A stretch of DNA of 64,000 nt from Vibrio azureus (GCF_002849855.1 NZ_CP018617.1:1240001-1304000), one strand, 5' to 3'; counted from the stretch's first letter, positions 8,069 through 18,485 are shown. Notes: generated from the letters alone by a model not told the origin. Made by a program: numbers and translations.

Positions 8069-9343
8069 TTATTTTACGGCACTTGCGATCATTTTATCGA
8101 AGTCATCACGACGTTTTGTAAACTCTGTCATCTTCTCTTTAGGTACAGAGCTTGCCATTGGTATTTTTGCTTTCATAGCATTAACAGCTCGACCATATTC
8201 GAGCAATTCGTAGTGCAAGTGGGGGCCCGTAACTCGACCACTCCTACCGGAGAGACCGAGTCGTTGGCCACGAGAAACTTTCTGGCCTTTTTTGACCAAG
8301 ATTTTGCTTAAGTGTAAATAGCGAGTTTTATACTTATTATTGTGCTCTATAACGACATAGTTCCCTGCATAAGGGTGGCTACGTGCAATAATGACCGTTC
8401 CGTCTCCCGTAGCAGAAACCGCAGTCCCGGTGGGAGTCGCAAAATCTGTACCGTTATGAGGCGCCACTCGACCGGTTACTGGGTGTAAACGTCGAGGGTT
8501 AAAGCCCGAGCTAATTCTCCAGCTCCGGCTGACAGGGTAACGCTGAAAAGCTCTTTGTAAACTCTCACCGTTTGCATCATAGAATTGGCCATCAGAGCAA
8601 AGATAAGCCGAAATTTCTCGATCGCGATTGTAAATCTTAATCGCTTCAATCTCGCTTTTACCCGTACTAGTACCATCGATCGTTTGTGTTTGACGTACTA
8701 CGGCAAATTTATCTCCAGCCCGCAAATCTTTAGAGAAGTTGACTTTATCTTTAAGTAGATTCACGACCTGGCTAATTTCTGCAGAATTTAAACCCGCTCT
8801 GTTGGCTGAGACTGAAAAACTCCCCTTAACAACCCCACCTAGAGGCTCTTGGTGCCATACACCGGGAATAGAAATATCTGAATAATCAAAAGTTCCATCG
8901 CTGTTACGCTGATAGATGATTCGATCTGCAAGAGTAAACTGGAGTTCCATCTTTTCCAATTCACCGGTTTGTTCATCACGCCAAAATCGTAATATGTTGC
9001 CTGGCCTTAGTGTATCTAGTGCCAATATATTTAAATCAGCTTCCATTACTTTCATTAATGAACTGTAACCAAAACCTAATTGACTAAAAATTGCGCTTAG
9101 GTTATCCCCCTTTTGGATCTGATACTCCATTTGTGGGGGGATAACAATATCCGATTCCTTGGCTGAGTAAATCTCTGCCTCAACTTTCGTATCTGGAAGG
9201 TTTAAGGCGATCGTTTTTGTCAGTCCTGAATCTTTAAGTGACTGAGAAACACCAATACTAATTGCAAAAAAAACAGGCACTGAGTACAACAACATCGTTT
9301 TACGATTGGGTAACCATCTCGTTGCCATTTCATTTGTAAACAC
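8069..9343 (-). CDS. M23 peptidoglycan DD-endopeptidase (MepM/ShyA-like)
   Basis: A 424-residue membrane-anchored murein hydrolase. An N-terminal hydrophobic segment (about 18-35, LLYSVPVFFAISIGV) is followed by a LysM/OapA-like region (IQKGDNLSAIFSQLGF, about 77-92) and a C-terminal M23 domain. The zinc ligands are visible as HNGTDF (HxxxD) and HLHYEL (HxH). Enzymes of this type cut the peptide cross-links of peptidoglycan during cell elongation. The architecture and length match E. coli MepM and the Vibrio Shy endopeptidases, and the Vibrio setting makes a ShyA-like role likely. Which paralogue it is cannot be decided from one gene. Confidence 0.9.
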   Translation of the reverse strand: MFTNEMATRWLPNRKTMLLYSVPVFFAISIGVSQSLKDSGLTKTIALNLPDTKVEAEIYSAKESDIVIPPQMEYQIQKGDNLSAIFSQLGFGYSSLMKVMEADLNILALDTLRPGNILRFWRDEQTGELEKMELQFTLADRIIYQRNSDGTFDYSDISIPGVWHQEPLGGVVKGSFSVSANRAGLNSAEISQVVNLLKDKVNFSKDLRAGDKFAVVRQTQTIDGTSTGKSEIEAIKIYNRDREISAYLCSDGQFYDANGESLQRAFQRYPVSRSWRISSGFNPRRLHPVTGRVAPHNGTDFATPTGTAVSATGDGTVIIARSHPYAGNYVVIEHNNKYKTRYLHLSKILVKKGQKVSRGQRLGLSGRSGRVTGPHLHYELLEYGRAVNAMKAKIPMASSVPKEKMTEFTKRRDDFDKMIASAVK

Positions 9344-9965
9344 GGAAATTAATACCTAGTCATTAACAGGACACATAGCTTATGCATTCTTGCACCAGAA
9401 ATCACGCCTAATTTATGACTTTATATGAATAAAATTAGAATTTGTTTCATTATAGAGATAAAAATCACTACTGTTGCATATAAAGGTTATTATTTCGCCA
9501 CCGGAATAGTAATGAAACTGATTGATTAGAATCTACAGACATCGCCTGAGTTCCAAAATGTTTCAAAACATTCAATGAGGCTTTACCATCACTACCTGAG
9601 TTGATAGTAATCGCCTGGATCTGCTATTCAATGTGCAAAATAGGATCAAATAATTATAAATGGGCAACGATCACGTTTATTAGGTATTTTCTTCGTCTAA
9701 TCACACTGTTAATAATAACCGACTGCACAAAACACACAATATGATACAATTCTCTAACAAAATTAGAACTTTTGCCTACTGTATCTTGAATTTTTCACTT
9801 CAACAGGCATTAAAATCTGAATAAGTAGATATGTTTACTGAATAGTATTGCAATTGACAATGTTTATCGGTAATCTCCGTTAAACTTTGATTGATGACAG
9901 ATGTTTAGTGAATATTTATGTATTTATATATGGCAAATATTGACTAGAAGTAACACGAGAAACCT
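9344..9965. promoter_or_regulatory. Divergent intergenic region
   Basis: 620 bases between two divergent genes, presumably holding both promoters. It contains a small palindrome AATGTTTCAAAACATT near 9557-9573 that could be an operator. I see no gene, RNA or repeat copy here. Confidence 0.4.
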
Positions 9966-11327
9966 ATGCATAACAAGACTAAAGCAGAAGCTCCCAAAAG
10001 CAACTTTTGGATGTTTTTCATCCCATCTTTAATTGGATTGCTTCTCTTTTTGGCACCTATCTCTTATGAAGGTGATCTGACGATTCCTGTTGCTATAATG
10101 GCAAAGCTAATCCCAACTTTACTTGGTGACAGACTCGTTACTATTATTACGATCATTATTGCCTTTATGGCATTTTCCTCTCTCGCTTGTGTCATCTTTA
10201 AACCCGCCGCAATCCTTCGAAATGGCTTCCTTAATGGCCTTTTCAATCCATCACCTTTGTGGTTGATTGTTCGCTTGATCGGCGGTACCGCAGTATTAAT
10301 GACATTTTTCCAAGTCGGACCAGAATCTGTCTGGGAAGAAAATACCGGAGGTCTTGTTCTCACTGGCCTATTACCAACGCTTTTCGCGGTATTTATTTTT
10401 GCTGGGATGCTACTACCACTTCTCCTCAACTTTGGTTTACTAGAGTTATTTGGTGCCTTATTGAGTAAAGTGATGCGACCTATATTTAACTTACCAGGCC
10501 GAAGTGCTATCGACTGTATGGCATCCTGGCTAGGTGATGGTAGCGTTGGCATCTTGCTGACAAGTAAACAATATGAGAATAAATTTTATACACAACGAGA
10601 AGCCGCTGTTGTAGGCACCACTTTCTCCGCGGTTTCAATTACATTTAGTTTAGTTGTCATTGCTCAAGTTCAATTGGAGCACCTTTTTCTGCCCTTCTAC
10701 GGTGCTATATGTCTTGCTGGTGTTGTTGCCGCGATTATCATCCCCCGCCTTCCTCCACTTAGCTTGAAAAAAGAACATTACATTGATGGTACTGAACCAC
10801 AAAAACAGTTAGATGCTGTTCCTGAGGGTCACACTGCTTTCTCTTGGGGTATGGACCTTGCTCTTAAACGTGCCGGACAGGTCACTTCATTGCGTACCGT
10901 ACTAAAAGAAGGCGTTCATAACGCAGTTGATATGGTTTTTGGCGTTTTACCCGTTGTGATGGGGCTTGGTACCGTTGCCTTGGTGATTGCAGAGTACACT
11001 TCAGTATTCGAAATCTTAGGTAAACCATTTATCCCATACTTGGAGCTATTGCAAATCCCAGAAGCTGCAGCGGCTTCACAGACCATTGTTGTGGGTTTCG
11101 CAGATATGTTCATTCCTGCTATTTTGGCAGCATCAATCGATAATGAAATGACACGCTTTGTGATTGCAGCCATGTCAGTAACTCAACTGATTTATATGTC
11201 TGAAGTGGGTGCACTGCTTTTAGGGAGTAAAATTCCAGTTAATATCTTAGAACTTTTTGTGATCTTCATCTTACGTACTTTAATCACGTTACCAATTATT
11301 GCGGGTGTTGCTCATTTAATCTTCTAG
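9966..11327 (+). CDS. YjiH-family membrane protein (nucleoside-recognition GATE domains)
   Basis: A 453-residue integral membrane protein with about ten hydrophobic segments. It has the two conserved gate-type blocks of the nucleoside-recognition family, GGLVLTGLLPTLFAVFIFAG with SWLGDGSVGILLTSKQY in the first half and VVGFADMFIPAILAAS in the second. Members are thought to be transporters, but no substrate is established. The start ATG is preceded by CACGAGAA. The gene stands alone and ends at a clear terminator. The call rests on overall pattern and length, which match the YjiH group. Confidence 0.85.
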   Translation: MHNKTKAEAPKSNFWMFFIPSLIGLLLFLAPISYEGDLTIPVAIMAKLIPTLLGDRLVTIITIIIAFMAFSSLACVIFKPAAILRNGFLNGLFNPSPLWLIVRLIGGTAVLMTFFQVGPESVWEENTGGLVLTGLLPTLFAVFIFAGMLLPLLLNFGLLELFGALLSKVMRPIFNLPGRSAIDCMASWLGDGSVGILLTSKQYENKFYTQREAAVVGTTFSAVSITFSLVVIAQVQLEHLFLPFYGAICLAGVVAAIIIPRLPPLSLKKEHYIDGTEPQKQLDAVPEGHTAFSWGMDLALKRAGQVTSLRTVLKEGVHNAVDMVFGVLPVVMGLGTVALVIAEYTSVFEILGKPFIPYLELLQIPEAAAASQTIVVGFADMFIPAILAASIDNEMTRFVIAAMSVTQLIYMSEVGALLLGSKIPVNILELFVIFILRTLITLPIIAGVAHLIF

Positions 11328-11346
11328 TCCCCCAAAATGTTGATTG

Positions 11347-11375
11347 AGGCTCTGTTAAATACAGGGCCTTTTTTA
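11347..11375 (+). terminator. Rho-independent terminator
   Basis: Stem GGCTCTGT / ACAGGGCC with a five-base loop followed by TTTTTT, 20 bases after the stop of the YjiH-type gene. Confidence 0.85.
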
Positions 11376-11745
11376 CATTTCTCTTTGTTACACATATCTT
11401 TATAAAAGCCATCAATCAAATACTTAAGCGCTGATACAAAAGCTGCACAGTCACTCACCAACATTTTTAATGTCGACTTGTTATTTTTATTGTTGATATA
11501 AAATTCAATATCAGATTGGTAAAACTACAGAAGCCTCACAACTTATATAAAAACGTCAGATTTTATTCGTATTTATCTCTCAGGCAGGGCAAATTATGTT
11601 GAAATTTGCCAGTATATCCCGTGCTCATATCTTAATTACACCAAAGTAAATAAGGTATGACGAATAAAAACAAAGCGATCAGAACTGTTGAATTCATCCT
11701 TCGCTGTTATATTAAATCAGTCTGGTGACGCTAGAGGAAAAACTT
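11376..11745. promoter_or_regulatory. Leader of the chemoreceptor gene
   Basis: 370 bases with no gene. A symmetric element GGCAAAT (11588-11594) / ATTTGCC (11604-11610) lies about 140 bases upstream of the receptor start and could be a regulator site. Confidence 0.35.
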
Positions 11746-13617
11746 ATGAAATTTAGGCACAAAGTTGTCACCGCTTCTTCAATTCTGTTATTGATTACTG
11801 TTATGCTCTTGTCAATCAAGCAAGTCATGACGATTCGGTCTCAATTGCAAGAACATATAGATAAGAGTGTCGATCAAATTCTAACAAGTGTCAGTAACAC
11901 CGTTGAGTTAGAAATGAATGCCAAAAAAGACTTGGCACAATCATTCACAGATATATTAGCCATTAATCCTCTTGATCGAGAGCATGTAAGTGCCGTGTTA
12001 GAAACACCAAACGCTAAAGATAACTTTCGTGCAGCTGGATTCGCTTATGCTGACGATGGTTTTATGATTGAGAATGATTCGATTTGGGAAGCTGGAGCCG
12101 ATTACGACGCTAGGACAAGACCGTGGTTTACTTCCGCCAAAAATGCTGGCAAGCTGACATTAACCCAACCTTACATTGATCTTTCATCCAAGGAAATGAT
12201 AATTTCCATTGGTTCCCCCGTCAAATTAAACAATCAGTTTGTTGCTGCCATGTTTTTCGATATAGAATTAACCGCTTTGGCTGACTTGGTAAATCAAGTT
12301 AACCTATTCGATGCAGGTTACCTCTTTCTCGTCACCAAGGAAGGCATGACGATTGCGAATCCAGATGACAAATACAATGGTGAGCAACTGTCTGATTACC
12401 TGCCACAAGTTCAAGTCAAATCAGGTATTCAACACATTGAAATAAACGGCACACCATTTATGCTCAACTTTAAATCAATACCAAATGAAGGTTGGTTTGT
12501 TGGGGCAATTATCGACGAGAATATTGCTTACTCTGCGGTTACCACATTAAGAAGTAGCGCTATTATTTACTCTCTTATCGCAATCGTTGCTTCCATTTTT
12601 GCGCTTACCCTCTTGATTCGAATACTTATGCGGCCGCTAGACCAACTAAATCAGGCCATACAAGGTGTCGCAACGGGTAGTGGAGATTTAACACAGCGAC
12701 TTACAACTCAGACTGATAAAGAGTTTTCGCAACTCGCTAAAGGTTTTAATTCCTTTGTGGAATGTCTCCAGAAACAGATCATCGACTCCAAAAAGCTGTC
12801 TGCCCAAATTACCCAAGGTACGGAATTAACCGTTCAGGCATCCAACTGTGCGGTTGAATCCATCCAGACACAACAGCAAGAACTAGAACAGTTAGCCACT
12901 GCGATGCAAGAAATGTCAGTAACCGCAGCAGAAGTCGCCAATAGTGCTCAGAGTGCTGCGATTGCTGCAAAACAGGCTGATGAAGCCACATCTGAAGGGT
13001 CTCTTGTCGTTGCTGAGTCAACACAAACCATCGATTTACTGTCAACGAATATTGAGCAAGCGGTTGAAGAAGTAAGAGGTCTAGAATCAGCAACAGCAAA
13101 TATTGAAACTATTCTGAAAGTTATTAATGATATTGCTGAACAAACTAATTTGCTCGCTTTAAACGCTGCAATTGAGGCTGCTCGAGCAGGTGAGTCGGGT
13201 CGAGGGTTTGCCGTTGTAGCTGATGAAGTTCGTACACTAGCTCAACGCACCCAAGAGTCTACGACCGAAATCCGTCATATGATTGAGAATTTACAGTCTG
13301 GTGCTTCTTTAGTCGCTAATGCTATGCAACAAAGTAGAAACAGTGCTGCGGAGGCCGTAGACAAAGCTGAACATGCCAATCAATCTTTACTATCAATTCA
13401 CGAAGCGATTCAGCGTATTACCGATATGACCGTGCAAATTGCTTCTGCCGCTGAAGAACAAAGCCTTGTCGCTGAAGAAATCAACAATAACACGGTTAAT
13501 ATTAAAGATCTTTCCAATAAAGTTTCTGACTCAGCCAATCGGACCAATCAGGCTATGCAAGCCCAGCATAAAAACGTTGCTGAACAAGACGAGATTTTAA
13601 ATCGCTTTATTGTTTAA
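11746..13617 (+). CDS. Methyl-accepting chemotaxis protein with dCache sensor
   Basis: A 623-residue transducer. The ATG at 11746 is preferred over the GTG at 11725 because AGAGGA lies just before it and the protein then begins with its first membrane helix. Order: TM1 (about 8-28), periplasmic dCache domain (about 35-270) with ARTRPWF and LTQPYID motifs, TM2 (about 272-296), HAMP, and the signalling hairpin with the highly conserved tip [32 protein letters not shown]. The dCache motifs resemble those of amino-acid-sensing receptors, so an amino acid or amine ligand is a reasonable inference. There is no C-terminal CheR-docking pentapeptide. It relays ligand binding to CheA. Confidence 0.95.
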   Translation: MKFRHKVVTASSILLLITVMLLSIKQVMTIRSQLQEHIDKSVDQILTSVSNTVELEMNAKKDLAQSFTDILAINPLDREHVSAVLETPNAKDNFRAAGFAYADDGFMIENDSIWEAGADYDARTRPWFTSAKNAGKLTLTQPYIDLSSKEMIISIGSPVKLNNQFVAAMFFDIELTALADLVNQVNLFDAGYLFLVTKEGMTIANPDDKYNGEQLSDYLPQVQVKSGIQHIEINGTPFMLNFKSIPNEGWFVGAIIDENIAYSAVTTLRSSAIIYSLIAIVASIFALTLLIRILMRPLDQLNQAIQGVATGSGDLTQRLTTQTDKEFSQLAKGFNSFVECLQKQIIDSKKLSAQITQGTELTVQASNCAVESIQTQQQELEQLATAMQEMSVTAAEVANSAQSAAIAAKQADEATSEGSLVVAESTQTIDLLSTNIEQAVEEVRGLESATANIETILKVINDIAEQTNLLALNAAIEAARAGESGRGFAVVADEVRTLAQRTQESTTEIRHMIENLQSGASLVANAMQQSRNSAAEAVDKAEHANQSLLSIHEAIQRITDMTVQIASAAEEQSLVAEEINNNTVNIKDLSNKVSDSANRTNQAMQAQHKNVAEQDEILNRFIV

Positions 13618-13660
13618 TCGCAGAGCTTGCTGCGTAGCTTTATATTGTTTTCTATATATT

Positions 13661-13740
13661 AGTGACCACGCTCTGAATAGTGACATCGTCTGAATGGTGG
13701 CTTCGCTCTGAATCAAGCATCTCGAGGTCATTTAGGTATA
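13661..13740. repeat. Intergenic repeat copy with internal duplications
   Basis: Contains three variants of the inner arm (GTGACCACGCTCTGAATAG, GTGACATCGTCTGAATGG, TTCGCTCTGAATCAAGCATC) and ends with the outer arm GAGGTCATTTAGGTATA. Confidence 0.7.
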
Positions 13741-13750
13741 ACTCTTTCAA

Positions 13751-13782
13751 AAAAGCCACTTGCTCTCACACAAGTGGCTTTT
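13751..13782. terminator. Bidirectional terminator
   Basis: A perfect 12-bp stem AAAAGCCACTTG / CAAGTGGCTTTT with an eight-base loop and T/A tracts on both sides. It lies between the convergent chemoreceptor and permease genes and serves both. Confidence 0.85.
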
Positions 13783-13835
13783 GATTATCTTTGCTAGCAA
13801 ACCCAAGTTACATCTGTGCTTGGTGATATTACCGC

Positions 13836-14993
13836 TTATATGAGCTGTGCATAAATCAAAAAACAGCCAAATGCAAAAATCAGCACGATTCCTACAGTGC
13901 CACCACCGACTTGGTATACATCTCTAACATTCCCGTATTGACTGCGTGCAGACATCATCATTGCTAGTGGCAAAAATATTGCTAAAAACACAAGGATAAA
14001 ACCAGCATAGCCCAGAATGGCCAGAAAATATTGATGAGCAAGCAAGGCACCGACTAATGGGAGAATAAACGTAATACCAAATACGACAGGCTTATTCGCA
14101 TTTAACAAGTCTGCATTTTGATCGTAAAGCGCCATTGCAACGCCCAAAAATGAAGTTAGTAAAGCAAGCCCTGTAAATATTGAGAGGATAAACTCAAGAC
14201 CAGAGTACTGTTGACCAAGTGTAGCAATCAGCTCAGATAAATCATTGAATTGCGTTAACTTTTGAGTAGGAAGGTTGCCAATTACGGCAAATAACCACAA
14301 TAAGTAGCACACCAAGGGGATCAGGGAGCCCACAATAATCATATTTCGAAGCTGAGATTTAGTTGCGTCTTTATTGTAGCTCACCAATGATGGAATCACG
14401 ACCATAAAGCCAAAGCTTGTAAAAAGAACAGAGCTGGTTTGGAATAATGAAAATACATCGGTATTGACAGCATCGCCCATCCCAGAGAATGAAATATTAG
14501 GAGCCAAGAAACCTAATGTTAATACAAGAGCGGTAATCATCGCGATGAATAAACAGCGATTCAACAAATCGACAACTTTGGTCCCCGAAGAGATAATCAG
14601 GCCAAACAATAACGTAAATGCAATTTGGCTAATGTAGGGAGCAAGTTCAAACTTAAATGAAGATGCTACTTGCGTTATGACGTCACCAGCACCAATGATA
14701 TAAGCCATGAGTAGGCAAACTAATAGAGCATACAGAAGAATATTTGTAATCACCTGCCCAGGAGCACCAAGTGTATCTCTTGCGACGGCGTTCATACTGA
14801 TGCCGCCACCGACTCTACAACTTGCTTCCAATAACATTAATGCCGCATAGGTTGTTCCCAACCAGATAAAGAGCATAAAAAGTGTGCCCCATAAGAGGCC
14901 AAATTGAGCCAGTACCATAGGTATAGCAAGCATACCAGCACCAAGAGCAGTACCTGCAACAATTAAGGAACTGCCAAGAAGTTTCAGATTCAC
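13836..14993 (-). CDS. Aromatic amino-acid permease (TyrP-like, HAAAP family)
   Basis: A 385-residue membrane protein with eleven hydrophobic segments. The family's N-terminal signature is clear: GSSLIVAGTALGAGMLAIPM, a substrate-binding unwound helix. It is followed by YAALMLLEASCRVGGGIS and YALLVCLLMAYIIGAGDVI. Proteins with this pattern import tyrosine, tryptophan or phenylalanine with protons. The N-terminus resembles TyrP most, so tyrosine is the likely substrate. Upstream, at 15024, a TGTAAA half-site resembles part of a TyrR box, but the second half does not match, so I do not claim TyrR control. It ends at the shared terminator with the chemoreceptor gene. Confidence 0.85.
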   Translation of the reverse strand: MNLKLLGSSLIVAGTALGAGMLAIPMVLAQFGLLWGTLFMLFIWLGTTYAALMLLEASCRVGGGISMNAVARDTLGAPGQVITNILLYALLVCLLMAYIIGAGDVITQVASSFKFELAPYISQIAFTLLFGLIISSGTKVVDLLNRCLFIAMITALVLTLGFLAPNISFSGMGDAVNTDVFSLFQTSSVLFTSFGFMVVIPSLVSYNKDATKSQLRNMIIVGSLIPLVCYLLWLFAVIGNLPTQKLTQFNDLSELIATLGQQYSGLEFILSIFTGLALLTSFLGVAMALYDQNADLLNANKPVVFGITFILPLVGALLAHQYFLAILGYAGFILVFLAIFLPLAMMMSARSQYGNVRDVYQVGGGTVGIVLIFAFGCFLIYAQLI

Positions 14994-15161
14994 GGTTAAT
15001 ACCTCTAAATTTAATCCGTTTGTTGTAAATTTATCATCATTTATTCACAGCACGGTTGAGCCGCCAGCAAACAGTGCAATAGAGGCTCGCTCTATAACGT
15101 TTTCAACACGTACGTGAAAAGGGGCACCGTATCTTGGGTTCGAAGCAAAATATCGGTACTC

Positions 15162-15192
15162 TATACCCAAGTAACCTCAAGGTGCTTGGGTA
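15162..15192. repeat. Intergenic palindromic repeat copy (short form)
   Basis: TATACCCAAGTAACCTCAAG followed directly by the returning arm GTGCTTGGGTA. It contains only the outer arms. Confidence 0.75.
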
Positions 15193-15562
15193 GACCCTAC
15201 CCCATTAAATAAATATTCTAAGAAATTAATTAGGGCTAGAGGATTGTAAGGCATTAGCTGGAAAATTGAAAAGCAAAAGCACGGTTTTTCCCCAAGAAAG
15301 ACAATCTTTTTCTATATTGGTAGATTTTATTGTGTATCACTTAAACTTTTGCAAGGAGGTTTTCAAGTGAAAAGTGTATTTATTTCGTGACAGTACGATA
15401 AGTATTTCGTACAAAAAAATTTACAAAAAACTAGCCAGAGTTAGAACTCGAGAACATAGCCTTAATAAGCTAATAGCGTTATCATTTTTGTGTACTGATT
15501 TTTCGGTTAAATACCTTTAAAAGTGGATTTACGGTTCGAAATCATTGGTGAATCCATAAAAC

Positions 15563-15588
15563 AAATGCTGGGAACTCTCCCAGCATTT
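15563..15588 (-). terminator. Rho-independent terminator
   Basis: A perfect 11-bp stem AAATGCTGGGA / TCCCAGCATTT with a four-base loop. On the minus strand it is followed by a T-rich stretch (TTTGTTTT), 50 bases after the stop of the 15638-15976 gene. On the plus strand it is followed by TGATATTTTTC, so it may work both ways. Confidence 0.8.
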
Positions 15589-15637
15589 TGATATTTTTCT
15601 ATTTGCTAAAAATAAAAGCAACTTTCAATGGCGTTGA

Positions 15638-15976
15638 TTAGATCTCTTTGTCCAGCGCATCAATAATAAAGGTAATTTCTGCCGTTCCCATATCTGCGAT
15701 TTGTCTCTCGATACTTGTCATTTTTGCGTAGGCAAGCTTAATTTCACTGTCAACCACTTTACCCCGGTGAAGATACAACTCTTTATACTTCATCAACCGC
15801 ATTTGTGACTGTTGCGTCAACCAGACAAAATCGTACTTTGTTTGTTGGCAACTCAGACGAATTTCTTCCAACAGTTTTTCCAAAGTGCATTGCATTTTAA
15901 GAACTTTTGATTTGTCCTTGATTGTTTGATAGTGCTGATACTTTTCCATTACAACAAGTAGACCGAGTAAAACCAT
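15638..15976 (-). CDS. Small helical protein, unknown function
   Basis: A 112-residue protein with a short hydrophobic start (MVLLGLLVVMEK) and then an almost wholly helical, charged body (LEKLLEEIRLSCQQTKYDF...). The short hydrophobic segment could be a membrane anchor, or the true start may be the second ATG at 15949, which would leave a soluble coiled protein. It is transcribed away from the XRE regulator gene, with about 100 bases between the two starts, which suggests control by that regulator. No family recognised. It has its own terminator. Confidence 0.6.
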   Translation of the reverse strand: MVLLGLLVVMEKYQHYQTIKDKSKVLKMQCTLEKLLEEIRLSCQQTKYDFVWLTQQSQMRLMKYKELYLHRGKVVDSEIKLAYAKMTSIERQIADMGTAEITFIIDALDKEI

Positions 15977-16084
15977 CCCATACCGTTCATTTTCATGTCT
16001 CTAACATAATGGGTAAATATGAGGTAGTTAAACTGGTCCACTTATTGCTCATCTTAGGACAAAAGTGTCTTTTAAGGAATGATG

Positions 16085-16411
16085 ATGCAACTTGATCCAC
16101 TCATCGAAGTTTTAATTGCAAAACGTAAAGCCTTGAGCTTATCACGTGAAAAGATGGCAAGCATCGCAGGCATGAGTACCAAAACTTACCAAAGAATTGA
16201 ACGAGGGGAATCTGACCTTAAACTCTCCCAATATCGTTCAATTTTACGAGCTCTAAATTTAACTGATCTCGATATCGCTCTCGATTTAAGGGGGGTTTCA
16301 AATGTTGTTGCTGAAGATGTCGTCGCAGCGTCGCGGCTTCTGTCTCCGGAAGCTCAATATCTTCTGATTCGATTTATCTTTATGACGTTTAAAAAACCGA
16401 CACCTAAGTAA
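16085..16411 (+). CDS. XRE-family HTH transcriptional regulator
   Basis: A 108-residue protein. Three ATGs in a row open the frame (16079, 16082, 16085). The third is six bases from an AAGGA element and is chosen. Residues about 10-65 form a helix-turn-helix of the Cro/XRE type (LSREKMASIAGMSTKTYQRI, then ERGESDLKLSQYRSILRAL). The C-terminal 40 residues are helical (AASRLLSPEAQYLLIRFIF). Its gene diverges from the small helical protein at 15638-15976, so it may control that gene and itself. The target is not visible. Confidence 0.85.
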   Translation: MQLDPLIEVLIAKRKALSLSREKMASIAGMSTKTYQRIERGESDLKLSQYRSILRALNLTDLDIALDLRGVSNVVAEDVVAASRLLSPEAQYLLIRFIFMTFKKPTPK

Positions 16412-16415
16412 AGTC

Positions 16416-16449
16416 GTATACCCAAGTGACCTCAGGTTCTTGGGTATAC
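16416..16449. repeat. Intergenic palindromic repeat copy (short form)
   Basis: GTATACCCAAGTGACCTC followed by the inverse arm AGGTTCTTGGGTATAC. It sits between two converging genes and can fold as their common transcript end. Confidence 0.8.
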
Positions 16450-16491
16450 ATTTAGGCATTTTGAACATTCAGTATAAAAGCCAAAAGTGCC

Positions 16492-18417
16492 TTATTGCTC
16501 TAGTGAAAAACCATATTCAAAAAGCACTTCACCAAATTCACCTTGTTCATTCAGTTGACGAACAGTTACAGGAAGTTTTCCTAACGCCTTATCATTGCCC
16601 ATAATGATGTTAGGCACCTCTTTCACTGAAGGACCTTTGAAATAATTATTGTCAAAACCAAATGGGCTATAAGTTGCCAAAATGACATTCGCGATATCAT
16701 TATAGTTAGCCACATCATGTGGTGAACGCATACTCACTAAGATTGTTTTTTTGTTGTTTTTATCAGCAAATTCCAGAGCAAATCGAGCAAATTGATTATT
16801 CGCTATTTTACCAGACTCTGTAACTTGAGCAGGATCAGCATTGGCAGTAACAGGGCTGACACCGTATGCGGAGCTTCCAACAATTAGAGTATCGGCTTTC
16901 TCAATGTTCGATTTCTCTGTTTCCCAATCCGTTTGGCTCATTTTCACAGTGGTAATATCATCTTCATTTACTCCATTTTGAAGAAAGGTCTGTTTCATTG
17001 CTGCCGCTTGCTCTCCCCAAGGAGTAATAATATGGATCTTACCGAGCTCTTTAACTGTCAAAGGTATAAGTGATTGATTGTTCTTTAATAAAGTTATCGA
17101 TTTTTTAGCAATATCTCGCTCAATATCTCGGTGTTCTTTATTACCTAATGTTTTGTGCATGTATGCTTTTTTAGCTTGTAATGAAGACTCACTATTATCA
17201 TTTATGTTAAGTATTCTTCTTTTTTTCTTAAGCTCTAAAATTCTCATAACAGATTGATCAAGCTGAGCCTCATCTATCTTATTCTCTCTCACTGCTTGAG
17301 CAACAGTCTGAATAAGATCTTTCACTTTATCCGCTTGGTCAGTACGACTGAACTGAGTTGGCATTAGAGCAATATCAACACCAGCTTGGAATACTTTTAT
17401 TACAGCATCCGATTCAGTAAAAAAATTAGCAATGCCTTTCATATCCAAAGCATCACTGATCGTAATCCCTTGATAGCCCAGTTCATCTCGTAAAATTTGA
17501 TGTTGAATTTTATAAGATAGAGTCGCAGGCTTTATCATTTCTTGCTGATCTTTTGTATACACAATACTGTCATCGAGAGCTGGATATTGAATATGCGCTG
17601 TCATAATCATATCTGGCGCACGCTTCTCCTCAATAGCTTGCTTGTAAGGAGCTAAATCAATCGCATAAGCTTCTTCTTCATCTTTAGTTACTATAGGAAG
17701 TTCATAGTGTGAGTCTGTCTCAGTATCACCGTGCCCGGGGAAATGTTTCATAGATGCGATGACACCTTGCGACGCCATGCCAAGTGCAGCTTGACTGCCA
17801 AGGAGACTGACTGTTTCAGGCTTTTCACTGTATGCTCTCACATTGATGATCGGGTTTAATGGGTTAGTGAGAACATCGACAACTGGAGCCATGTTAAAAT
17901 TAAAGCCGACAGCAGCGACTTCAGCGCCTAGTACCTGTCCTTCCTTATAAGCAAGAGTTTTATCTTGCGTAGCTAGATAAGCAGCACCGACAGCCATATT
18001 ACTTGGCATACTCGTTGCCTGACCACGAGGTAAAAGTGAAATGGGCCCGCCTTCTTGATCAATCGCCATGAATAAACCGAACGGATTTTTATCTGGAACC
18101 GCATCTTGCATATGATGGATTAGAGTTAGTGTAGAGTCCAAATTTGGTTGATTTTCTCGGAACAAAATCACACCGCCAATGTTATTTTCATTAATAACCT
18201 TGTAAATGGTTGAATTCATCTCAGTGAAGCCCTCTTTACATTCTTCTTCGTCAGGGGCTTCACACCAATTTCTGAAACTCATAATAATTTTTTGAGCTAC
18301 TTTATCTTCCACTGTCATCGAATCAACGAGTTGGCGAATATCTTTATTTGACTCTGATTTAGGTCCACACCCTGCTAATAAAGCTGCTGTTGTTATAGTG
18401 ATTGCAATTTTTTTCAT
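16492..18417 (-). CDS. Glycoside hydrolase family 3 lipoprotein (beta-N-acetylglucosaminidase-like)
   Basis: A 641-residue lipoprotein. The ATG at 18417 is chosen over a TTG ten codons upstream because it starts a perfect lipoprotein signal, with lipobox LLAGC at about residues 16-20. The catalytic domain shows the family 3 landmarks: FMAIDQEGGPIS, the loop KHFPGHGDTETDSHYELP (general acid/base His-Asp of the NagZ branch), and ISDALDMKGI with the nucleophile Asp. A C-terminal domain of about 200 residues follows. It should release N-acetylhexosamine from chitin or murein fragments at the cell envelope. The NagZ-like loop and chitin-using genus favour this over a beta-glucosidase. Confidence 0.88.
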   Translation of the reverse strand: MKKIAITITTAALLAGCGPKSESNKDIRQLVDSMTVEDKVAQKIIMSFRNWCEAPDEEECKEGFTEMNSTIYKVINENNIGGVILFRENQPNLDSTLTLIHHMQDAVPDKNPFGLFMAIDQEGGPISLLPRGQATSMPSNMAVGAAYLATQDKTLAYKEGQVLGAEVAAVGFNFNMAPVVDVLTNPLNPIINVRAYSEKPETVSLLGSQAALGMASQGVIASMKHFPGHGDTETDSHYELPIVTKDEEEAYAIDLAPYKQAIEEKRAPDMIMTAHIQYPALDDSIVYTKDQQEMIKPATLSYKIQHQILRDELGYQGITISDALDMKGIANFFTESDAVIKVFQAGVDIALMPTQFSRTDQADKVKDLIQTVAQAVRENKIDEAQLDQSVMRILELKKKRRILNINDNSESSLQAKKAYMHKTLGNKEHRDIERDIAKKSITLLKNNQSLIPLTVKELGKIHIITPWGEQAAAMKQTFLQNGVNEDDITTVKMSQTDWETEKSNIEKADTLIVGSSAYGVSPVTANADPAQVTESGKIANNQFARFALEFADKNNKKTILVSMRSPHDVANYNDIANVILATYSPFGFDNNYFKGPSVKEVPNIIMGNDKALGKLPVTVRQLNEQGEFGEVLFEYGFSLEQ

Positions 18418-18439
18418 AATTATATTCTTATTGATTAGA

Positions 18440-18485
18440 ATACCCAAATAACCACAAGATGCTTGATTCGGAACGGGCAGTAAGG
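18440..18485. repeat. Intergenic repeat copy (one end)
   Basis: TACCCAAATAACCACAAGAT followed by GCTTGATTCGGAACGGGCAG. It lies so close to the GH3 start that it forms part of that gene's leader. Confidence 0.7.

Larger units (their letters stand above)
14994..15637. other. Intergenic region with one repeat copy and a terminator
   Basis: About 640 bases upstream of the permease gene. It holds a repeat copy (15162-15192) and a terminator (15563-15588) belonging to the next minus-strand gene. An AAGGAGG at about 15352 precedes only a seven-codon frame. No gene is supported. Confidence 0.5.

Noticed and set aside
15340..15400. Small gene behind AAGGAGG at 15352
   Set aside because: The frame that follows has only seven codons.
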